Below are positions 38,759-54,017 of a DNA stretch of 64,000 bases, piece by piece. The position numbers and the translations under genes were made by a program. Source of the stretch: Thermothelomyces thermophilus ATCC 42464. Taxonomy: Eukaryota; Ascomycota; Sordariomycetes; Sordariales; Chaetomiaceae. The stretch spans positions 7,130,001-7,194,000 of the forward strand of contig NC_016472.1 of the NCBI RefSeq assembly GCF_000226095.1, written 5' to 3'. A model generated the notes under the pieces. It had not been told where the DNA came from. It worked only from the letters and a program-made list of their open reading frames with translations, and searched no databases. Within the stretch, counting starts at the first letter, position 1. Every line of letters starts with the position of its first letter.

Positions 38759-40123
38759 ATGCCAGGCTCAGCGATATCACGAGCGCTGTCGCGCGCAGCG
38801 AGGACGAGCCCCGCATTCCCCCGCGGTTGCCAATTCGGCTTTGGGGTACCATCAACAGCGGCAGCGGCAGCATCACCACGGGCAGCAGCACCACCAGCAG
38901 CCTTCGCATTCGCCCGCCAGCAAAGGCGCAATGCCTCGTCTAAGCATCCCAAGGGCTTCCAGCCGCCCTCGCAGAGCGACCTCGCCGAGCTGCGCGAGCG
39001 TGTCCAAGAGTTCACCCGCCGCGAGTTGACCGAGGAGGTGGCGGCGGCGACCGACAAGAACAACGACTTCCCGGCCGACATGTGGGGCAAGCTGGGCGAG
39101 GCCGGCTTTCTCGGCATCACGGCGGACGAGGACGTGGGCGGACTGGGGATGGGCTACCAAGCGCACTGCGTGGTGATGGAGGAGCTGTCGCGGGCCAGCG
39201 GGTCCATCGCGCTGAGCTACGCGGCGCACTCGCAGCTCTGCGTCAACCAGCTGCAACTCAACGGCACCCCGGCCCAGAAGCAAAAGTACCTGCCGGACCT
39301 GATCGCCGGCCGCAAGGTGGGCGCCCTGGCCATGTCCGAGTCCGGCTCCGGCAGCGACGTGGTCAGCATGCGCACGCGCGCGACCGAGGTCGACGGCGGC
39401 TACGTGCTCAACGGCTCCAAGATGTGGATCACCAACGGGCCCGACGCCGACGTGGTGGTCGTCTACGCCAAGACCATTCCTGACGGCGGGTCCAAGGGCA
39501 TCACCGCCTTCATCGTCGACACGGCCTCGCCCGGCTTTACCTGCCTGCGCAAGCTCGACAAGATGGGCATGCGCGGCAGCAACACGGGCGAGCTCGTCTT
39601 CGAGAACCTCTTTGTGCCCCGCGAGAACGTCCTCGGGCCCGTCAACGGCGGCGTGCGAGTGCTGATGGAGGGGCTCGACCTCGAGCGGCTGGTCCTGAGC
39701 GCGGGCCCGCTGGGTCTGATGCAGGCGGCCCTGGACGTGGCGCTGCCCTACAGCCACACGCGCAAGCAGTTCGGCACGCCCGTCGCCCACTTCCAGTTCG
39801 TCCAGGGCCGCCTCGCCGACATGTACACCAAGCTGCAGGCCTCGCGCGCCTACACGTACGCGACGGCCCGCGCCGTAGACGAGCAGGGGCTCATCCGCAC
39901 CCACGACTGCGCCGGCGCCATCCTGTACGCCGCCGAGCGCGCCACCGAGTGCGCCCTGGACGCGATCCAGATCCTGGGCGGCATGGGCTACGTCGAGGAG
40001 ATGCCCGCCTCGCGCATCCTGCGCGACGCCAAGCTGTACGAGATTGGCGCGGGTACGTCCGAGGTCCGGCGCATGGTTATCGGGCGGGCATTTAATAAGG
40101 AGTATGCCCATTTGTCAAGTTAG
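38759..40123 (+). CDS. ivdA: Isovaleryl-CoA dehydrogenase, mitochondrial
   Basis: Single exon, 454 residues; ATG 38759 has the good context TCACA. It oxidises isovaleryl-CoA to 3-methylcrotonyl-CoA with FAD, passing electrons to ETF. The first 60 residues are Ala/Arg/Ser-rich, with RRNASS suggesting a cleavage area. Acyl-CoA dehydrogenase marks are [39 protein letters not shown] and the C-terminal [19 protein letters not shown] and [11 protein letters not shown]. Glu about 309 in [12 protein letters not shown] sits where isovaleryl-CoA dehydrogenases carry the catalytic base. Its product is the substrate of the carboxylase encoded next door. Confidence 0.96.
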   Translation: MPGSAISRALSRAARTSPAFPRGCQFGFGVPSTAAAAASPRAAAPPAAFAFARQQRRNASSKHPKGFQPPSQSDLAELRERVQEFTRRELTEEVAAATDKNNDFPADMWGKLGEAGFLGITADEDVGGLGMGYQAHCVVMEELSRASGSIALSYAAHSQLCVNQLQLNGTPAQKQKYLPDLIAGRKVGALAMSESGSGSDVVSMRTRATEVDGGYVLNGSKMWITNGPDADVVVVYAKTIPDGGSKGITAFIVDTASPGFTCLRKLDKMGMRGSNTGELVFENLFVPRENVLGPVNGGVRVLMEGLDLERLVLSAGPLGLMQAALDVALPYSHTRKQFGTPVAHFQFVQGRLADMYTKLQASRAYTYATARAVDEQGLIRTHDCAGAILYAAERATECALDAIQILGGMGYVEEMPASRILRDAKLYEIGAGTSEVRRMVIGRAFNKEYAHLSS

Positions 40124-40171
40124 ATGTATATCCCTTTGAAGAAATAAAACAAGATTAAAATACCGCAGTAC

Positions 40172-43985
<3,814 letters not shown>

Positions 43986-44615
43986 ATGGTTCGACAGGAA
44001 CCACGGCCGGGCTCGGACGAGTCCGAGCTCAGGCTTTGGCTAGACGAGGTTGACAAGAGCATGTGCTTCCGGCCGGCGAGCGCTCTCGGCATGTCATGCG
44101 GAACCGTTACGATCGACCCGCGTCGGGCCATGGTGCTCGTCATCTGGAATAACCGGCTGAAGCTCTACCAGCTGCCCAAGGGCAGGAGGAACCTCGATGA
44201 GAGCATGCTTGCGGCTGCGCTCCGAGAGACGTACGAGGAGACTGGTCTCCATGTAACACCGCTCCAGCTTGACGTTGCGACCCGTGCAACTCCGCCCAAG
44301 ACTGCACTGTCCGACACATCCAAGAAGCCCCCAAACATCACCGAAGGGCACCCCAGCCACGAATTCGTCGGGGCATGCATCTACCCAGATCCGCAATCCG
44401 AGACCGAGGCTCTGAAGTGTGTCTACTTCTTTGCTGCGACCGCCGAGTGCACCGATATCCCGGACTCGGGGACGCAGGAAGAGTGGGAGAAGCTGGACGC
44501 GCGATGGATACCGCTCCGCGAGGTATCGAAAACGCTGCGTTTCGAGGCCGAGATACAGGTGGTAATGAAGGCGGTGCAAGACATGAAAAAATCGGGATAC
44601 ACAATCGAAGCGTGA
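43986..44615 (+). CDS. Nudix hydrolase
   Basis: Single exon, 209 residues. The Nudix box is complete: G66-x5-E72-x7-R80-E81-x2-E84-E85-x-G87-L88, within PKGRRNLDESMLAAALRETY. This box binds divalent metal and cleaves nucleoside-diphosphate-linked compounds. Residues 41-62 (VTIDPRRAMVLVIWNNRLKLYQLPKG) form the usual entry strands. Size and the G-R-R-N loop recall diphosphoinositol-polyphosphate/Ap(n)A hydrolases, but the substrate cannot be read from sequence. No signal peptide. A pyrimidine-rich stretch and CAACCATAG precede ATG 43986. Confidence 0.9.
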   Translation: MVRQEPRPGSDESELRLWLDEVDKSMCFRPASALGMSCGTVTIDPRRAMVLVIWNNRLKLYQLPKGRRNLDESMLAAALRETYEETGLHVTPLQLDVATRATPPKTALSDTSKKPPNITEGHPSHEFVGACIYPDPQSETEALKCVYFFAATAECTDIPDSGTQEEWEKLDARWIPLREVSKTLRFEAEIQVVMKAVQDMKKSGYTIEA

Positions 44616-45591
44616 TTTGCCGCGGGCTCGGTGCGCTTGTCTTTGGGGGTCATCGATTGTCGAGGTCCAACTCCTCCCTTGCTCTTCTTGCGTTGTATTG
44701 TTTTCACTCACTGGAGCCTCTGACAAAATGGGACGACGGAGCTTGCGAAGGACACTCCAGTGCGCGGTTTGGCAAGGGAGATGGGCCGTACCTGTTGCCT
44801 AGTGGGATTCAAAAAAGGAAAAAGGGAAATGAGCGTCTTCGCGTTATATTTTAGTTCTGTCAAGAGGAATCCGGGTCCGCACTTGCGAATCCGAACATGT
44901 GCACTCACAACGCAGCAAAACGAACGACGGGGATGAGAGGTCGGGGCACCCACCTCTCGATCCCCCTTCTGGCTGCCAACTCAACCGCCAGTGGTATGTG
45001 GAGGAATGCTCTTCTGGGGCAAAGCACTTCTAATGTGGAACCCAAAGTCATGGACTTACCGAGGCAAGCGCTTCGCCATTGGCGCTTTCCAGCAGGTCGT
45101 CTTCGGCAAAGTGCTCGTCAGACCGCGAGTGACATCAGAGCTGCATGGGGTTGACCGAAGCTACCCCGCATTGCGGTCGCAACTCGGAATCCCGCTGAAG
45201 ATGCTGGAACCGCATTTTGGGTCTGCCTGCCAAAGGGGAAGCAAATAACCTTACAAGTCCAAGATTTACCGTCGCTTTTTTTTAGCGAGACCTTCTTCAT
45301 TTGAATCAATCCGCTCTGCCCGAATTCACCAACAAAAACGAGACGCAAGAGAGAGGTATGCCCGCGTTGAATCAGCTCCGTCTTGTAGCTGGCAGAGTTG
45401 TCTGCCCCGCACCTCCTGCTGCAAGTGTCACCTTATCGCGGCAGGGCCCTACTAACGCTACCACTCGCCGTTTTACTAGCACCCGACAGCTCGCCTCGCG
45501 AAATTCGCCGCCAAACACCCGCTTTATCCGGCAGTCCCAAGATAGTTTCTCAGGCCATCCTTCTTCTCACTGTCCATTAACGACCGCCAAG
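44616..45591. other. Intergenic between the Nudix and dienelactone hydrolase genes
   Basis: It contains an in-frame upstream ATG (45358) that would extend the next gene by 78 residues. Otherwise no gene or RNA structure was recognised. Confidence 0.55.
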
Positions 45592-46579
45592 ATGTCGACC
45601 ATGCCCGCAACCCACGGCCATAGTGAGGCCTGCTGCAACATCCCTCCCGTTGTGTCGACGGGATACCAGCCCAAGGGCTCGTACAAGGAATACGGCGGCC
45701 TCAAAACCTGTATGACGCCCCTGCATTGTTCCTCTTCAGGAGGCCGTCGACGGCATTGCTGACTATATGCTCAGACACGACGGGCCCTGCCGATGCCGAC
45801 AAGGGTATCGTCGTCATCTACGACATCTTTGGCTACTTTGACCAGACCGTTCAGGGTTCCGATATTCTCGCCTACAGCCACTCCCAGAAGTACCAGGTCT
45901 TCATTCCGGATTGGTTCAAGGGCGAGCCATGCCCCATTGAGTGGTAGGTGCTCATGATCGGCGACCTTCGTGGAGGTTCAGCCAAGAGATACTGAGGCGA
46001 AGTCAACCAAAGGTATCCTCCCAACACCCCTGAGAAGCAGAAGAACCTAAGCGCCTTCTTCGGCAAGAACCCGCCCCAAGGAGTGGCCGATGCCCTGCCT
46101 GGCTTCGTTGACACCCTCAAAGCCAAGCATCCTGAGATCAAGTCTTGGGCCATCGTTGGCGTAAGCAACCCCTACCCTCCCGGGAGCATCTTGTCGATAT
46201 CTCCAAGCTGGAACCAGCTGATGCTAAATGGCTCTAACTTGATCAGTACTGCTGGGGCGGAAAGGTTGTGAGCCTCATCACCTCGAGCGATTCAAACCCC
46301 TTCTCCGTCGCTGCCGAGTGCCACCCGGCCATGGTCGACCCCAAGGAGGCGGAGACCATCAGAGTGCCGCTCATTCTGCTTGCCTCCAAGGACGAGCCCG
46401 AGCACAAGGTCAAGCAGTTTGAGGCGAACCTGAAGGGCCCCAAGCACGTCGAGACGTTCAAGGACCAGATCCACGGTTGGATGGCCGCCCGCTCCGACCT
46501 GTCGGACAACCGCGTCAAGGAAGAGTACACCCGTGGGTACAAGACGGTGCTCGACTTCTTTGCCAAGAACTGGCCGTGA
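45592..46579 (+). CDS. Dienelactone hydrolase family protein
   Basis: Four exons (45592-45709, 45775-45943, 46013-46160, 46247-46579) join in frame to 255 residues. It is an alpha/beta hydrolase of the DLH type, similar to fungal AIM2-like proteins. Visible are GIVVIYDIFGYF early, the nucleophile elbow G-Y-C147-W-G-G across the third splice junction, Asp194 in LLASKDEPE and His221 in IHGWMAARSD, so the C-D-H triad is complete. ATG 45592 gives the usual family length. An upstream in-frame ATG (45358) would add an Arg/Ser/Thr-rich leader. The natural substrate is unknown. Confidence 0.9.
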
Positions 46580-47042
46580 GTTAAGCCAGAATGTCTGTGT
46601 TGGTTGTGAAGGGGAGGCTAAGTTGAAGAGAAGGGTTGGGTCTGTGCCGGGTTCAGCTCGGTTGTAAGAAGAGAATCTGTAAATGTAGCTAGAACATACA
46701 GGACAGGCCAAGCCCAAACATAAAATCGGCAAAACCGTTTGCCTCAAAGATTACTCGGCTTCCTCTTAAGTCAGCGCCTGAACAATCACACGAGGGCAAA
46801 GGGGAATTGACTTCGCGCAATGGGAAGACTGTCTATCAATTCATGTGTCTGTCCTCATCTCTTGACCTGTAACGAAGTCACAATACGATCGGAGTGCAAT
46901 TGAGGTCACTTCATACCACAACGGAGGAGACAAAGAATGCCACATAATATTGCCCTCCTCATCTTCGAGATCTTCCCTGACTGCCTTCCTTTACCGGCAC
47001 AGTTAAGACACATATAGCTTTACATTTCCTCTACCACGTACA
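46580..47042. other. Convergent intergenic region
   Basis: It holds the 3' ends of the dienelactone hydrolase gene (+) and the WDR59 gene (-). No gene was seen. Confidence 0.7.
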
Positions 47043-50000
47043 TCACGCACCACCACTCGACGTCTTCCACATGGCTAACCCCCCTGTATTCCTCCGCGGC
47101 ACACCCGGCCGCCCGGACTCCTCCAGCTGCTTCTTCAGCCGCTTTCCCAGGCTCAACTGTGCCGCTGAGATCGGCTCCTCCCCTCTCGGTGGCGGCTTTA
47201 CGCCCGCCAGCAACCCGCCAGCAACACCGCTAACGGTAACCGTTCCCGGGCCGGGCGACGACGCCGCGCTCTCGCGGTCCATCGCCCTGTCCATATCGCC
47301 GCCGTCGTGAACCCTCCTGCGCGAGGAGAACACGCCGCCCCCGCCTAGAATCCTGCTGCTGTTGCTGGAGCGGGCTCTCATTGCGGCCCCCGCCGTATCA
47401 CCACTGTATTCTTCAGGACCCGCCCCCAGTCCGGAGAATTGGGCTTGAGAAGGGGAGCGGGGAGGGTTCGAGTCGTTCGCCCTGCGAAATACATTATGGA
47501 ATTTGGCCGCGTCTGCCGGCGCAGACTTACGCCTTGACCGGGTCGACGACCTGGGCGTTCCGGAACCCGACCGCGGGGTCGCAGTGCTGTCCCCGCCGCC
47601 GCCGCCGGCGGCCGATCCTCCTCCGGCTCCCCTGTCCTTATTATCTCCGCCGCCATCATTACCGGCGAGCAGGACCGCAGCCCGCAGCCCGGCCCAGCTC
47701 CCTGCCGTCTCGCTGCTCGCCTCCTCCACGCACCGGCACTCGTGACCGACGGGGCACTCGCTGCCTCCCAGGGCGTGCCACTCGGCGAGGCACGACTCGT
47801 GTGCGACGCACCCGCACGCTACACACGGCGCGTACAGGCCGACGACGGGCGCCCAGCAGTAGACACATTGCAGCTCGGTTTGCGGGACCAGGTCGGCGTG
47901 TTCCCGCTCCGCGGTGCACCGGTGGCAGACGCCGACTGCACCGTTCATTATGGGCGGCTGACCAGTGGAGTTGTGGGTGGTGTTTGAGAGGGCCGTGGCG
48001 ACGGCGGCACCGCTGGCATTCGTCGCGCCGCCTGGTGCTGGGCGAAGGTACTCTGCCGGTTCCAGCGGGACGCCCGGATGTATCCGGCAAAACCCTGTCA
48101 CATCAACGCCGCGGCCTGAATTGAGGAGTTCTTGGAAGAGACCGCGACGGTCGGCGAATGGTGAGGTTGGCGAGGTGGTTCCAGTGGGATAGAAAGGAGT
48201 GTTGTGCGGTGCGCTCTCTTCGGCGTAGTTGCTGGCCGTGGCTGTGCTGGGGGAGAGTTTGTCCTCGTTGAGGACGTCGAACTTCATGATCTCGAGACGG
48301 GAAAGAGGCTGGCCCCACATCTGAAGCATTTCCGCGTATGCGTAACGATAATTAGAATATACTTGGCGACGGTCGCGGTCAATCAAGAAGGTCGACATCC
48401 AACCGTCGTCGTCGAACTGGCCTTGATTTTCCGGAATGCAGGACACCCCAATTGGGACCATGGCTAAGAGGTCGTCTTTCCAGTACTCATCATCCGAGAA
48501 CGATGTCCGTGAGGTTCCGGGCGTGTCTGGGCCAGCGCCAGACACGGCCGAGCCAGCCCATGGAACGGCATTGGGGGTAAGGTTGCCCAGCATGGTCTCG
48601 GCAGGGCTCGGGCGCTTCCGAACCTGGTCCGGGGGCGAGCCTGAGACGATGCCAGCTAGCGCCCGCGGCAGACTAGCAGCAATCGCGGCAGCAACAGTCG
48701 AGTTGGAACGGTGAAAGAACTTGGTGTTGGGAGATGTAGATAGGCTCTGCGTTTGGGCAACATCCCGCAAATGCTCCCTGGCAGGATTAGGAGGTGTCTC
48801 CCCGCACGAGTAAGAATGCGATTTCGGTTCTAGGGAGCCCGTCACCTCGTCGGCGGAGCTTGGGGGATCCGAGTAGTACATGGCCGGAGTATTAGCTGTC
48901 CTGGGAGTCGTTATGGCCGAACTGGCTTGACTCTTGTAATTGAAATTCCAGAGCGCGGGGTCGGTGGGAAAATATTCGAACGAGAAGGAGGGAGCTTTCA
49001 TGGGCAACGGTGTCTTCGGCTGAGGAAGATGTGATGCTGCGATGGCCGCCTCCTCTTCAATTGAGTAGTCGCCAAATATGCACGCCAGCATGGCCAACAT
49101 CTGAATGTCGGCGACCTTCTCAAAGTAGTCGAAGAGCTCGCTAATCAAGTCTCGCGCCAGAGGATGATGACCCCATCTGACTCGGCCAGCTAGATTGGAC
49201 CCTGGTGCTGTAGTCTCCCCCGCTCTTTTCTCCTCGTTCGCATGGACCGCGACATTCCTTGCGATAACGAGCACCGGTTGCCCGCTGTGCCTCCAGTCAT
49301 GTAGCTCAAGCGGGATGTCTCTTCGAAGAAGAAGCGCGGCATACTTCCAGACGTGGACCAAATCCTGATACCCGTACTTTTCGGCAACCGCGGCGTTGTG
49401 ACTGCACACGTCAGCCCCGTCGCCGAAGATGGCATACTCCAAAGCAAGCTGCTTCTTTGACGGGAGGTCATTTTGTAAGTCATGGATGGAGATAATGTTC
49501 TTCGGTTTGCCTGGCTTTTTCCGGCTTGTCCCTGTGCCAGTCCCCGTTCCAGCGCCGGTGCCACCACCACTTGATCGTACCGACTCGTTGGCGCTCCACG
49601 TCTTCCGGAAACGGCGACCTGTCTGATACCACAGATCGACCTTGTGCATCGTTGTCGGTTCAGAATCCGTCGAGGTCGTCGACTCGGTGTCGTCCGAATC
49701 TTCCGACTGGTCATCCGTCGCAGATGTCTCGTCATGGAACCGATGTTTAGGAGGCGGAGAGTCGTGAGAAAGGCGACCGAAGCCGGCAAAGGTGGGCTCT
49801 CCTTTCGACCGCTCCTTGGACGAATCTGGGTGCGGAAGAGCGAATAGAGCTTTGGCCTTCTCCTCCTTTGTCGGGAAGAAGCAGACCAACCTGCCATCAT
49901 TGGAGAATCGAGCTCCGCAAAACATGGGCAGAGGCGTGACAGCCTGGCGCTGGGCAGAGGCCAAGGTTCCCGAGGGGTCCAGTTCGGTGCTGGTGCTGAG

Positions 50001-52010
50001 CTCCTGGGACATGGATGCCGAACCACCAGCTGGGATATCATTTTCATCTTCCTCGCTAGAGCTCTCATCTGCCAATGCGTCGTCGTCATCAAAGTCTCGG
50101 ACATTGTTGAAAAACGCGGTACTCGTTTCGAGGTCGACCTCGCCAAGCAGATATTCAAACGCGGTGTCGAGACAGTTTTGCTTTCGCTGCAAGAATCGGT
50201 TCCCAAGTTCACGTAGTTCATGCTCGAGCTTCCGATGCGTCTCTTCTGGCATGAATGATGACTTCTCGACATAGAACCGCGGTGCCTTGCTCTTCGGGTA
50301 GCTCTTGGGAATATCCACCTTGACCTTGATGAAGATCGTTTCGCCGTTGACACCCCACGGCCCCTTGAGGGACGCATTCAAGGTGAGAGCATCCATGTCA
50401 ATGTTCTCCCACTTGACATTGGGAAGCTGGTTGCTGATACGGAGGAACTCGTCCTGAATGGTTTCTGGCTCCCCCCAACCACTGTCGTAGCCGGGACCGA
50501 AGATACCCGAGTCCTCCGGACCAGCACGGCCAGGCGCGTCCGAGCTAGATTTCCTCTTTGACATGGTAATCCCCTTCATCCATCCGATCTGGAGCTGGGT
50601 TTTATCAACATGCTTGCTTGTGTTCGTCCTCGCCTTCATGGACGTGGACCTCCAAGAGGGTCCAACACGACGGAGGCCCGCATTCAAGCCGCTGCTCAGC
50701 GCACTTTGGCGAAGCTGCCCGCCACTACCAGGGCGGTCGGTCATGGTCGGGCTTCTGCGATCGCGGTGAACATCATCGACGGTGCGGAAAGTTTTGTATG
50801 GTGCACCCTTGCGGGTGAGGATGAGGTTCTTCATCAGGGGACGACCTTTAAAGTGACCCACGGATTCCAGAAGCTCATGCTCGACCTTGTGAAGGCGTAG
50901 CTCGTTGTCTTCGCCCCAGGAAACCAGTTGAAAATCGCGGTTATCTATACCTTCGTTGGTCACGCCGCCGCGACTTCTCCAGAGAAATTCCTTGGCCTTG
51001 TGATTTCCGTGTCCTGGGAAAACAGCGACAGGCTTGACTGCCCCATCCACTGGGGTTTCGGGATCGGGGCGTTGGTCGAAGAGGAACAAGTTGCCTGGCT
51101 CTGTTTGAGGCATAGCTAATAGGCCGTACCCGAAAGGCGTGTGGCGAGCTCGCCATACCGGGAAATCAGTGCGAATAACTCTCTGCGGTTCCTCGCCATC
51201 TTTGCCATAGTCCCAGAATTTGATGCTCTTATCAAGGGAGCACGTAACGAGGCAAGTGGAATTTATGCGGTTCCAATCGACACCATAAATTTTAGACGTG
51301 TGAGCATCGATCGTCTTGAGAGGCTCAACCGACCGCCTGACATCCCATATGTGAAGCCGGCGGTCATGGGCAGAGGCGAGGACATTCGGGTCCTGGCGGT
51401 TGTACTTGACTTGGGTGGCGCCAGCAAACCAGTCGCAAAAGGAGAGCACAGGCTGTCTCGGCCGCCGAAGGTCCCAGCAGTAAACATAGCCATCCACTGC
51501 GCAGGTCGCAAGGAAATCTGGGTGGTGAGCGGAGAAATTGACATCGGTAATGGCTCTGCTGTGAGCCTGGAGGGAATGCTCAATGGCACCTGACGACGAG
51601 TCGTCCCGTTTGTTGAGGTTCCATACTAAACAGCGATGGTTTGCCGTAGAGGCCACCCAATAATCGCGTGCCGCAAATGGCGACCACTGTACGTCAACAA
51701 CGAGCCATGGGAGGCCATGGCTGCTCAACCTCCGAGGAGGGCTCCAAGGCGAATCCAAGTCAATGATGGCAAGACCTTCGGGGCTGCGGGAGTATTAGAC
51801 GGATTCTCATCGGGGACAGCAGAGAGCAAAGGTTTGGGCAGCTCACGATGCTAAGGCAACATCTCGTCCTGAGGGGGAGATAGTCGCTGACCCGACCAGC
51901 CCGTCGACGTGGATTGCGCCATCGGCATCAAAACTCTCGCTTTCATAGGCCGACCTGATCGGTTTCGCCTTCTTGGGGGCATCGGAGAGGCGCACAAAAG
52001 ATAACGGCAT
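47043..52010 (-). CDS. WDR59/Mtc5-type subunit of the SEA (GATOR2) complex
   Basis: Two exons (52010-51847, 51783-47043) encode 1,634 residues. N-terminal WD40 repeats (about 40-360) show LASAHDRRLHIWDVRR, CSLDKSIKFWDY and VYCWDLRR. An RWD domain lies at about 497-605 (VKWENIDMD, KSYPKSKAPRF). A long disordered middle follows. Near 1340-1405 is a cysteine-rich RING-like module (CVYCW, CVACGCVAHESC, CPVGHEC). This order is that of yeast Mtc5/Sea3 and animal WDR59, vacuolar regulators of TORC1 amino-acid signalling. The first exon supplies MPLSFVRL and the first blade. The C-terminal tail has Gly-rich runs. Confidence 0.93.
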
Positions 52011-52804
52011 GTTTTAGGTGCGGGACGAGGCGTAACTCATTGTTGAGAGCACCATAGGGGGCGTGTCGTTTTGATTATTTTTTCTTTTTCCTCTTTAGAC
52101 GACGATCAAGTGACGGTCTTCATCGAAGGGAACAATTTAAGATGCGGCAAAGGCTCAGAGTTCGCCATCTGGCCTGCCGATTCACCGGCCGCGCCTCTTC
52201 GGGAGATTGAGTATGAGTAATTGGAGACTTTCAAGCAGGCGTCGGCTTTCGCTATCACGGTTTCTCGCTCTCAAGGTCCAAGTTGACGCACGAGCGAAGC
52301 CATCTTCAATGAAAGCTGAGACGGGGATGCAGCAGGCAAGGGGAAGGAACAGGCAAGGTTTAGCGGAAGACAGGGGCCCACCGAGCGCGGGACATGGCTC
52401 GTGCACTTATCGGCCTGGTTTGGCAACACCCCACCAACCCGTCGTCGGCGAGGTCGGTTGCAGTTCCACATTCTTTCTCCCAAGTACATATACATAAAAC
52501 ATCCTCTGCTCCCGTGCCCGACAAACGACCCGGCCGCCTCCGCCTCTCAAATACATTCGCGCCTTCCTCACCGAACCCAACGCAGAAGTTTTAGTGCATC
52601 CCTCGCAATTCTGCCCTTTTCGACGTTCAGCCGAGCATTTGAGTGTTGTTGCGACATCACACACAGTCCAGGCACAAACCCCTCCTTTGGGTCTTGCTGT
52701 TGGAGACCCTGTTGCCTCGCTTTTTCAGCCGTTCGATACCGCCACACTACCCAGCTATACTACCTCCCTAAAGTCGCTTCTGGTTACGCCAAATACATTC
52801 CGCC
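52011..52804. promoter_or_regulatory. Divergent promoter region, WDR59 homologue and ubc13
   Basis: 794 bp between oppositely oriented starts. It includes a T-rich run near 52075-52095 and pyrimidine-rich DNA before ubc13. No specific regulator site was recognised. Confidence 0.6.
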
Positions 52805-53441
52805 ATGGCCCTACCAAAGAGAATTGTTAAAGAGACTGAGAGGCTGATGGCCGAACCGTAACGGCAACCCCGCCATATGCTTCCCCAAGACTTGCATCTG
52901 ATTCGATCAACAAACAGAGTTCCTGGAATCAGCGCCGTTCCACACGAAGACAACCTCCGGTATTTCGATGTCGAAATCCATGGCCCCTCGTCGTCACCGT
53001 ACGAAGGTGCGTCCTACCACCCTCTGTGGACTATCCGAAGTTCCCACGGCCATTCGCCGGCTGACACTGCTTTCCAGGCGGCGTCTTCAAACTCGAGCTG
53101 TTTCTTCCCGATGACTACCCTATGGCGCCCCCAAAAATTCGCTTTCTGACCAAGATCTTCCACCCCAATGTCGACAAGCTGGGCCGCATCTGCCTCGACG
53201 TTCTCAAGAGTGGGTGATGGGGAACGGCACACTAGTAGTGACATAGGCTTACCGGCTGTCAGATAACTGGTCACCTGCGCTACAGATCCGGACCATCCTG
53301 CTGTCCATCCAAGCGCTCCTCGGCGCCCCCAACCCGGATGATCCGCTTGCTGCCGATGTTGCCAAGAGTTGGAAGGAGGACGAACAGGCAGCCATTGCCA
53401 CCGCAAGGGCTTGGACACAGCAATACGCCGTCCCGAAATAG
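52805..53441 (+). CDS. ubc13: Ubiquitin-conjugating enzyme E2, Ubc13
   Basis: Four exons (52805-52857, 52918-53006, 53078-53209, 53263-53441) join to 150 residues, the family length. Ubc13 with a Uev partner builds Lys63-linked ubiquitin chains in post-replication repair and signalling. Visible: [41 protein letters not shown], the HPN motif with catalytic Cys86 in GRICLDVLK, and [18 protein letters not shown], all typical of Ubc13/UBE2N. Introns are 53-71 bp. The residue after VLK is Asn, created at a splice junction, where many relatives have Asp or Thr. Confidence 0.96.
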
Positions 53442-53980
53442 TCGTCTCGCGGCTCGATTTTCCAATGCAAGAAACCAAGCGGTGTTGCAATGACTGTTGG
53501 TAGTTCAAGAACATTCAATGGAGTTCAGGATGGGGGGCTGTAGTCCGGGATTTTGGTTGGAGTTAGTGGAATCGGGTCTGCAGAAGGCCGACTTTGGAAC
53601 ACGCTACTTTCGTAGCAAATGAAGGGTTCATGAGATAGAGTGTCGTGATGTGCAGGGTTTCGTGACTCGTGGCTCAGAGAGAGTGCGAGCTTGGGAATGT
53701 CAGGGGGATAGTCTTCTTAGAATCAACTGGCTATACCTTATATCTAGCGATACTGTGGTTCACGTCGTCGATTCATTTGGCTCTAGGGTGAGTCGCTGCT
53801 GCCGAGAGTGGTTGCGACGTAGGTACGGAGCAGCCCGTATTCGGGACGGAGTATTTGTTATCTGAATCACTGTAAAACAAGTCAAAGCGCCTGCACCATG
53901 CTGAGCCGCCTGATGGCACCGCCTCCTACCCATTTCTAATCTATTCTCTACCAAATGAGTACTGTGCTTTCCATTCTATC

Positions 53981-54017
<37 letters not shown>

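Noticed and set aside
38873-40111. 412-codon open frame on minus
   Set aside because: Opposite strand of ivdA; no family motif.
49190-50377. 395-codon frame on minus within the WDR59 gene
   Set aside because: Same strand but wrong frame; Arg/Ser-rich shadow of the real coding frame.
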